The translations under genes were made by a program, and so were the position numbers. Shown piece after piece: positions 39,280-45,350 of a stretch of 45,350 nucleotides of DNA (position 1 is the first letter of the stretch; each line of letters opens with the position of its first letter). Source of the stretch: Ignavibacteriales bacterium (GTDB lineage: Bacteria; Bacteroidota; Ignavibacteria; UBA10030; UBA8401); the NCBI GenBank assembly GCA_016182545.1, contig JACPGG010000014.1, positions 2,410 through 47,759 of the forward strand. The letters run 5' to 3'. The notes beneath the pieces are model-generated. The model saw nothing but the letters and a program-made list of their open reading frames with translations, made no database searches and had not been told where the DNA came from.

Positions 39280-40494
39280 TTATTTCAACAAAACCATCCG
39301 CCGCGTTTCAACATGTGCACCGACGCTCAGTTGATACAGATAGATGCCGCTCGATAGATTCTTCGCGTTAAAATTCACTTCATGCGTCCCGGAAGATTTG
39401 GCTTCATTCACGAGAGTTGCAACCTCTCTTCCGAGAAGATCAAATACTTTCAACGAAACGAATTCAGTATTTGACAATCTATATTCGATATTCGTCGTCG
39501 GATTGAACGGATTGGGATAGTTCTGCGAAAGAGAATATTGCACAGGAAGTTTGTCATCCGCCGTATGAACATCTGTAATTCCAAAATCACTGAGAGGACG
39601 CTTCCAAACACCAACAGTCGTGCCGGCATACAATGTATCCCCAACGATTGTGAAGGCATTGATCGCTGAAATACTCGTGGATAATCCGCTGTTGACATTC
39701 ACCCACGTCAATCCGCCGTTTGTTGACCGGTATAGTTTGCCGTACGCCTCACCGAAGATCGAGGTCCCTGCAACATAGAACGAGCGGAGTATTCCTGAGA
39801 CCGGTTGTTTTGCAATCCTCTGCCAGGTCGATCCTTCATCGGTCGATTGGTAAATAATGTTGGAATCGGTAGGACTTGTTGTCGTACTTGCTACCAGGAC
39901 GCCGTTCGCTGCGCAAAGAGAGAAAATATTTGTGTCTTTTCCCAAACCGCTGTTCGACTGAGTCCAGTTGACTCCCGCATCTGTCGACAGATAAATCCCG
40001 TTACCGTATCCCATTCCGTACACTATTTTCGATCCGCTGACTGCAAATTCACCTCCTGAAAACGAAGAGGGAATACTCGGGACGGGCTGCCATGTTTGAC
40101 CTCTGTTGGTTGAACGATTGACACCTGAGTTGTCGACGAAAAGGATCCCTTTGTACGAATAAAAGTATCCGGATGTGGGCGATGTATTTACCTTAGTCCA
40201 CACCGTATCGTTGGTTGTCGAGACAAGTACTCCCTGTCCGGTGGAAACAAACAAAGAATCACCGATGGCGGCAAAAGAATACGTGTACTGCGGCGTTGCG
40301 GCAGGCAATGATACCTGGTAGAAAGCAGCTCCGCCGTTGTACGATACGAACAACCCCGTTGATGTTGCCGCAAAGAGCGACCCCTTGCGTGAGGCGACAT
40401 CGTTAACGTTCTTGTAATCCAATGCAGTAACTTTCCATTGCTGACCAAAGGAAAAAGATTGTATGCTCAGTAGAAAAAGTAAAAACCATTTCAT
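39280..40494 (-). CDS. T9SS-sorted beta-propeller (BNR/sortilin-like) protein
   Basis: The product has 404 residues. A signal peptide (MKWFLLFLLSIQSFSFG) is followed by repeated propeller-like units with Asp-box-like motifs (STNRGQTW, STDAGVNW, STDEGSTW, STNGGLTW). The last ~80 residues form a Por-type sorting domain with LSQNYPNPFNPTTNIEY, LKVFDLLGREVATLV and SSGIYLYQL. It is therefore secreted via the type IX system and attached to the outer surface. A ligand or enzyme function is not evident. Confidence 0.9.
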   Translation of the reverse strand: MKWFLLFLLSIQSFSFGQQWKVTALDYKNVNDVASRKGSLFAATSTGLFVSYNGGAAFYQVSLPAATPQYTYSFAAIGDSLFVSTGQGVLVSTTNDTVWTKVNTSPTSGYFYSYKGILFVDNSGVNRSTNRGQTWQPVPSIPSSFSGGEFAVSGSKIVYGMGYGNGIYLSTDAGVNWTQSNSGLGKDTNIFSLCAANGVLVASTTTSPTDSNIIYQSTDEGSTWQRIAKQPVSGILRSFYVAGTSIFGEAYGKLYRSTNGGLTWVNVNSGLSTSISAINAFTIVGDTLYAGTTVGVWKRPLSDFGITDVHTADDKLPVQYSLSQNYPNPFNPTTNIEYRLSNTEFVSLKVFDLLGREVATLVNEAKSSGTHEVNFNAKNLSSGIYLYQLSVGAHVETRRMVLLK

Positions 40495-40814
40495 AGATCT
40501 CCCCCTGTACGTAATTTTAAGTGATGGTTATTTTTGTAGTTAAGATAAAATCAGACGATGCTGTTTTCAATCGCACAAAAGTAGTAATCTGGATGCTGGG
40601 GAAGATTGCAGGATGAAAGAAATTCTGAAACCGGAGATGCTGGATGTTAGGAGTGTCTCAAAAATACTTACGCAATGTCATGCTAAACGGAGTCGAGGCA
40701 TGATTCTTTTAAATTGTCACACTGAGCAAAGCCGAAGTATGGCAATTTTCAATAAAAATTATTTTTGAGACCAGTTATACTTACTTGAGACCTGAAACTT
40801 AAAACATGAAACAC
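40495..40814. other. Intergenic stretch with promoter box and repeats
   Basis: No gene is seen. It holds the promoter-like CAAAAGTA box at 40576-40583 for the leftward gene and, at 40675-40745, dispersed-repeat-like sequences such as GTCATGCTAAACGGAGTC and TTGTCACACTGAGCAAAGCCGAAG that resemble the intergenic repeats found elsewhere in the window. Confidence 0.5.
40576..40583 (-). promoter_or_regulatory. Bacteroidota-type -7 box upstream of T9SS gene
   Basis: Read leftward the sequence is TACTTTTG, matching TAnnTTTG, 82 bases before the ATG at 40494. The surrounding CACAAAAGTAGTAATC is repeated identically at 41493-41508 in front of the response regulator gene, which supports a shared promoter motif. 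Confidence 0.5.
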
Positions 40815-41450
40815 CTACTTGTTGAAGTACTTCAACACCGCTTCTGTGCGTGAGCGGACCTGCAGTTTTTCGTAAATGTTGCGGAGATGTGTGCGGACTG
40901 TTTCAACGCTGATGAACAACGTGTCAGCGATCTCTTTGTAACGATATCCCTTTGCAAGGTACGAAAGGATCTCGTGTTCCCTCGGGCTTAGGTTTTCCGT
41001 CTGTTTTTTCGATTCACCCGTCTGCTGAAACGCCTGCACAACCTTCCGGGCGATCTGGCTGGACATCGGAGAGCCGCCGTGATGCAGTTCTTGTATCGCT
41101 TCAAGAAGTTTTACGGGAGGAGTTTTTTTCAGCAAATAACCGCTTGCCCCCGCCTGCAGCGAGCGGAATATTTTCTCATCATCTTCAAACACCGTCAGCA
41201 TGGTGATTTGAAGTGCGGGCAATTGCACTTTTAACGCTTTGATGCATTCGATACCGTTCATTTTCGGCATGTCGATATCCATCAAAACGACATCCGGTTT
41301 CAACACCGGTACATCGCGAAGAGCATCTTCTCCGTTTGAAAAGACGCCAACACACCTGTATCCTTCGGATCCATTGATGAGCGCAGCCAGTCCGTTCCGG
41401 ATATCATCCAGATCCTCGACAATTGCGACGGTAATGGTATTCATGGTCAT
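40815..41450 (-). CDS. NarL/FixJ-type response regulator
   Basis: The product has 211 residues. The receiver domain has the acidic pocket near VEDLDD and phospho-acceptor D58 (in VLMDIDMP), then Lys in LLKKTPP. The C-terminal LuxR-type HTH has LSPREHEILSYLAKGYRYKEIAD and ISVETVRTHLRNIYEKL. It is the partner of the sensor kinase encoded immediately upstream (41490-44462) and should be phosphorylated by it and bind DNA. Confidence 0.92.
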   Translation of the reverse strand: MTMNTITVAIVEDLDDIRNGLAALINGSEGYRCVGVFSNGEDALRDVPVLKPDVVLMDIDMPKMNGIECIKALKVQLPALQITMLTVFEDDEKIFRSLQAGASGYLLKKTPPVKLLEAIQELHHGGSPMSSQIARKVVQAFQQTGESKKQTENLSPREHEILSYLAKGYRYKEIADTLFISVETVRTHLRNIYEKLQVRSRTEAVLKYFNK

Positions 41451-41489
41451 GGTGGAAAATAATCTACAATACGTTGCTTCAGGTTACAA

Positions 41490-44462
41490 TCACACAAAAG
41501 TAGTAATCGGAACGGTGATACGAATGTGCGTCCCGCGCCCGCGCTCCGAATCAATCGACAGAATGCCGTGAAGATCTTGAATTCTTTTTTTCATGTTGTT
41601 CAATCCGTTGCCAAAACGGGAGACTTCGCCGGCGGAAAACCCGATCCCGTCATCCTGCAAATCTATTGTTAGTTGATCCCCGCTGACGACAACAGTCGTC
41701 GTGATTGTTGCTGCCCTGGAATACTTGACCGCATTATTCACCGCTTCTTTCACCGTCAGAAATATATTCCGGCGAAATTCCGCGGAGACTTTTGCTGTGA
41801 AAACCCGGTCGGGAAAGCGCAGTTCGCATCGCATCGGCATCATTTCCACTGTTTCGCTGATATATTCGCGCGTGTATGCCAGTAAATTCTCCAGCGTGTC
41901 GTTTTTCGGATCGACAGCCCAGATGATCTGACTGATATTATCGATCACCTCGCGTGATGTGGTGGATATTTTCTCGAGATGAGATTGCGATTCCTTCTGC
42001 TCTCCCCGTTTTGCCAATTCGCTGAGGATGGCGATCTGCGTGAGACTTGAACCAACTTCGTCGTGCATATCCTTTGAAATGCGCGAGCGTTCCCGTTCGA
42101 GTGCCTGTTCATGTTCAAGCTGTTCGATCCTGCGCTTCACTTTACGCAATTCATAATACCGGATCATTCCTGCAAACGCGCCGAATGTGATCATTATGAT
42201 AGTTCCGTAAAACCACCACGTTTGCCAGAACGGCGCGGGGAGCGTGAATGCCAACGATGCACCGGTGGAATTCCATACGCCGTCGTCGTTGCATGCGATC
42301 ACGCGAAAGTCATAATCACCCGCCGGAAGATTTGTGAACGTTGCACGGGTTTGATTTCCCGCTTCGATCCAACCGTCATGATATCCTTCGAGCATGTATG
42401 TATAACGCACGCGCGCATGAACGCGGTAACTGAGCGCTGCATACTGAATGGTGATATCGTTCACCGGATACTGAAGTTCGAATTTTGTTGTTGCTGAGAT
42501 CTCTTTTCCGTTGACGACAACCCGTTCAATATACACCGGCGGAGGAATTCGGTTTTCTTTCAGATCGTTCGGATCGACAATCACGATCCCTTTGATCGTC
42601 GCGAACCACAGAGTACCGTCGTGCATCTTCCATCCCCCCTGCTGATAACTTCCGTTCCCCTCGGCGCTCCGCATGCCGTCCTCCTCTCCGTATACCATGC
42701 AAGGAATGAGGCTGATTTTTCCTTCGTCAAACGACAGCAGATCGTTTTTCTTTATGACAAAGATTCCTTTGTTGCTGCTCATCCACATTCTGCCGCTGTC
42801 ATCTTCAAGAATAACGTGGATAGTGTTGCTGTGCAAACCGTTATTGACTGTGTATGAGGTGAATCGTCCGTTCACTCTTTTTGCCAATCCGCCGTCTGTT
42901 GCAATCCATAACGTTCCGGCTGAATCCTGATAGATCGAGCGAATCCAATTGTTCGGCAAGCCGTTCGCAGTTGTGTACTGAGTGATGTTATTATTCCTGC
43001 AATGGAACAATCCGCTTTGCGTCCCGATCCATATGGAACCGTCGCGATCTGCTTTCATCGTGCGAATCGTACTGTTCGCAACTGCATTACCAAGCGAAAT
43101 GGAATCGATGATCGTTTCATTCTCTACGATGTAAATGCCCCCGTGCAATGGACTAAGCCAGATCCTCCCCGTTGAATCCAGCGCAAGCACCGAGCTGAAA
43201 AAAGAACGATTCAACCCCCGTCGTTTTCCATCCGGCGTGACAAGTGATTCACCTTCAAGCCATATATTTCCTTCCTTATCTTCAAGAAAGCAAAAATATA
43301 TTCCCGCTTTGTTGGCGACACGGCGAATCCCGTTCCGGTCTATTGTATAGCACCATCCGCCGCCTGTGAGTGTGCCGATCCATTTCGTGCGTCGCGAGTC
43401 TTCAAACACAGCCCAGACGTTTTCTCCTAACAGCCCTTCAGCAATACCGATCGGTGTGAACCGGCTGTCGCGAAAGCGCAATAATCCGCTCCCGTTCGTC
43501 CCGAGCCAAAGACTCCCTTCCGTGTCTTCGACGACTGTCTGCACATTTTCGGGAGGAAATCCGTTCGCTTTCACCAAACGATCCCATGCACCATTATAAT
43601 ATGTTGCAATTCCTTCGCGCAGATAGCACCAAAGCACACCGCGGGAATCCTCGAAGAGCGGAAATACTCCTTTCATCATGAATTCACGCGGAATTGAATC
43701 GAGATACGAACGGCGTCGCCCGTATTTGCCGATGCGACCGGTTCCGTCAGGAGAGTATTCGAAAAACCAAACGGAGCTATCCCGTGACGGAACTGCGGGA
43801 GAGAATGTGTGCTGCGGTCGTTCGGGTACACATTCGACAACGGTTCCCTTTTCGATGACGTACAATGTTATGTATGTCCATACCCAGATTCTCCCTTTCG
43901 CATCTGCAACGATATTGATCGGTACCTGATACCCGAATTGTGAAACAGGATAGTAATATTCAATCACGGTGTCGCGAATACAATAGAGACCTTTCTCCGT
44001 AATTGTCCAAACGCGGCCGAATGTATCTGCCGTCATCGATGCGATGCTCACAAAGAGTCCCATCGACGTATCGCGCACCGGCGTGTGAAATCCCTCTGCA
44101 TCGTACATCGTCACTCCGCCGCCGTACGAACCGATCCATAGTCTTCCTTTTTTATCTTCACTTAAAGAAGTAATTCGATTGCTCAGCAGCGCCGGCGTAT
44201 TTCCTCTGTCGAACACCGTGAAAGTTCTGCCGTTGAAACGGACGAGTCCTTCGTATGTACCGAGCCACAAATATCCATCGTGTGTTTGAACGATGGCATT
44301 GACGGAGTTCTGCGGCAAACCTTCTTTTACCTGCCATCGATCCATAGCATATTGCGTCAACCGTTTCGGCTCGTTCTGTTTTAAAAACGATTGAGCAGAA
44401 AGAATGCAGGAACAAAGAAAAAAGGTCAGAAGATATTTTTCAACATACTTTACCATTGTCAT
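41490..44462 (-). CDS. Two-component sensor kinase with Reg_prop propeller and Y_Y_Y domain
   Basis: The product has 990 residues. A signal peptide is followed by about 13 Reg_prop-like repeats (patterns such as DGYLWLGTYEGLVRF and GSIWIGTQSGLFHC), forming two seven-bladed propellers in the periplasm. A Y_Y_Y domain (YTYMLEGYHDGWIEAGNQTRATFTNLP) leads to a transmembrane segment, then a HisKA_3 dimerisation domain (SKDMHDEVGSSLTQIAIL, with the catalytic His) and HATPase_c (GLNNMKKRI). This is the common sensor architecture of Bacteroidota. Its stop lies 40 bases from the response regulator start. Confidence 0.92.
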   Translation of the reverse strand: MTMVKYVEKYLLTFFLCSCILSAQSFLKQNEPKRLTQYAMDRWQVKEGLPQNSVNAIVQTHDGYLWLGTYEGLVRFNGRTFTVFDRGNTPALLSNRITSLSEDKKGRLWIGSYGGGVTMYDAEGFHTPVRDTSMGLFVSIASMTADTFGRVWTITEKGLYCIRDTVIEYYYPVSQFGYQVPINIVADAKGRIWVWTYITLYVIEKGTVVECVPERPQHTFSPAVPSRDSSVWFFEYSPDGTGRIGKYGRRRSYLDSIPREFMMKGVFPLFEDSRGVLWCYLREGIATYYNGAWDRLVKANGFPPENVQTVVEDTEGSLWLGTNGSGLLRFRDSRFTPIGIAEGLLGENVWAVFEDSRRTKWIGTLTGGGWCYTIDRNGIRRVANKAGIYFCFLEDKEGNIWLEGESLVTPDGKRRGLNRSFFSSVLALDSTGRIWLSPLHGGIYIVENETIIDSISLGNAVANSTIRTMKADRDGSIWIGTQSGLFHCRNNNITQYTTANGLPNNWIRSIYQDSAGTLWIATDGGLAKRVNGRFTSYTVNNGLHSNTIHVILEDDSGRMWMSSNKGIFVIKKNDLLSFDEGKISLIPCMVYGEEDGMRSAEGNGSYQQGGWKMHDGTLWFATIKGIVIVDPNDLKENRIPPPVYIERVVVNGKEISATTKFELQYPVNDITIQYAALSYRVHARVRYTYMLEGYHDGWIEAGNQTRATFTNLPAGDYDFRVIACNDDGVWNSTGASLAFTLPAPFWQTWWFYGTIIMITFGAFAGMIRYYELRKVKRRIEQLEHEQALERERSRISKDMHDEVGSSLTQIAILSELAKRGEQKESQSHLEKISTTSREVIDNISQIIWAVDPKNDTLENLLAYTREYISETVEMMPMRCELRFPDRVFTAKVSAEFRRNIFLTVKEAVNNAVKYSRAATITTTVVVSGDQLTIDLQDDGIGFSAGEVSRFGNGLNNMKKRIQDLHGILSIDSERGRGTHIRITVPITTFV
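41495..41502 (-). promoter_or_regulatory. Bacteroidota-type -7 box upstream of response regulator
   Basis: CAAAAGTA on this strand reads TACTTTTG leftward, 45 bases before the ATG at 41450. It lies in the last codons of the sensor kinase gene. The same 16-base context occurs at 40574-40589. Confidence 0.45.
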
Positions 44463-44679
44463 GAAAAGATACCGGAAACCTTCACATTGTGCAAAAGAAA
44501 ACGTTACTTTCGAGTAATTTCTTCATATTCATTTCGTCACACTCGGAGCGTATCTTGTCACCGTCGAGAGAAGTATTTACAATATATAACATCTCTGACA
44601 GAAACTTTTCCGGTGCGCTTTCGTTAAAGAGTGAAGCCCACCGATAATCCAATCTTAATTTTCAATCATAGGAGGAAGT

Positions 44680-45066
44680 ATGAAATACGCACGTTTTGCA
44701 GTACTCGCACTACTTGCGGTTTCATTTGCCGCGGCTGGACTACCGGAGGGCAATGCAACCGTTAACTGGAAAAAAGCGGAACAAAACTATATTGTCGGGT
44801 TGAAATCGGATAATACCGGCGTTCAAGCAAGCGCTGCATCATACATCCGCAAATATAATCTTACCGGGGCAGTCGAAGAATTGAAAGAACTGCTTGGAAA
44901 GAACAATGCCGATAATGTGAAAATGTCGGCGGCATTGGCACTGGTGAAAATCGGCGGTGAGGATGGGCGGAAAGCGGTTGAAAATGCGCTCGAAAAAGAG
45001 GAGAATGAATTTCTCGCTGAGTTCTACAGGACGATCCTGCATACAGCCGACACCGCACGAAAATAA
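44680..45066 (+). CDS. Exported HEAT-repeat-like protein
   Basis: The product has 128 residues. A signal peptide (MKYARFAVLALLAVSFAAAG) is followed by helical pairs with the pattern of HEAT repeats (AVEELKELLGKNNADNVKMSAALALVKIGGEDGRKAVENAL). A ribosome binding site GGAGGAAG is present. It is probably a periplasmic protein-interaction module. Specific role unknown. Confidence 0.7.
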   Translation: MKYARFAVLALLAVSFAAAGLPEGNATVNWKKAEQNYIVGLKSDNTGVQASAASYIRKYNLTGAVEELKELLGKNNADNVKMSAALALVKIGGEDGRKAVENALEKEENEFLAEFYRTILHTADTARK

Positions 45067-45350
45067 ATTTACCTCGCGGCAAGCAGTGAGGTATCTTCGT
45101 CATGCCCGAATGTTTTTATCGGGCATCCATAGAATAGATTCCCGCCAAAAACACGCGGGAATGACGACACGCCGCAAGCGGCGGGGAATTTTACCTCTAA
45201 GAGATAAAAAGAATTCTAAAGCAGTACGGTGACGTTAAGCCGGAAATTCGTTAAGTAATAGAAGAGAGATTGACGACAAAGTCTCTCTTCTACCACATAT
45301 ACTTCAACATTCCTGCAAATCTCGTCTTAGTGTGAGGTTAAATAATCCCT
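45067..45350. other. Intergenic end region with palindromic repeats
   Basis: No gene is supported. The stretch holds TACCTC...GAGGTA (45071-45093), ATGCCCGA/TCGGGCAT (45102-45109, 45119-45126) and ATTCCCGC/GCGGGAAT (45138-45145, 45155-45162), a chain of dispersed repeats. The last 100 bases show no clear feature. Confidence 0.45.

Noticed and set aside
1-45350. CRISPR array, reverse transcriptase or diversity-generating retroelement
   Set aside because: No regularly spaced identical repeats with unique spacers, and no YxDD-type polymerase frame were seen.

Overview
The window looks like a chromosome segment from a member of the Bacteroidota/Chlorobi (FCB) group, most like an Ignavibacteria-type lineage. 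The evidence is a secreted beta-propeller protein with a typical type IX secretion (Por) sorting domain, a NarL-type regulator paired with a giant Reg_prop/Y_Y_Y sensor kinase, promoter-like boxes of the Bacteroidota TAnnTTTG type, and short palindromic dispersed repeats between many host genes.

Positions 1 to about 20,646 are the right-hand part of a Mu-like transposable prophage; its left end lies outside the window. A leftward immunity operon (HTH repressor, then two exported proteins or lipoproteins, a DUF5763-like protein, a DUF3761-like lipoprotein and a HipA-like kinase cut by the window edge) is separated by an operator/promoter region (2764-2851) from a rightward early operon: Ner-like protein, two regulators, MuA transposase, MuB ATPase, a small-protein cluster with GemA/Gp16, and many small overlapping genes, several with zinc ribbons. 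Two non-coding stretches hold candidate structured RNAs: a tRNA-like RNA at 8326-8397, and a three-way-junction RNA at 12417-12524 that could switch into an intrinsic terminator. After a strong terminator the packaging block follows: small terminase, large terminase, two DNA methyltransferases, a membrane protein, DUF935 portal and a Mu F-like head protein. The portal C-terminus is encoded in the -1 frame after a run of nine A, in frame with F. The element then stops: a terminator, three direct repeats that look like transposase end-binding sites, and a CA terminus next to the host gene terminator. No protease, capsid, tail, lysis or late-activator gene is recognisable, so this is either a deletion derivative or a satellite-like element.

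From 20,650 to the end the genes are chromosomal: M3 oligopeptidase; a decayed aldehyde dehydrogenase and short-chain dehydrogenase pair; an outer-membrane-like protein; an ATP-grasp ligase; an ABC ATPase fused to its permease; a thioredoxin-like protein; two glycosyltransferase-like proteins; ApaG; a serine hydrolase; a DCC-family oxidoreductase; an NTF2-like exported protein; a PAS/coiled-coil histidine-kinase-like protein that lacks the phosphoacceptor His; DUF2461; an RluE-like pseudouridine synthase; a lipoprotein; the T9SS propeller protein; a two-component pair; and a HEAT-like exported protein.

All functional calls are from reading sequence motifs; no database search was made.
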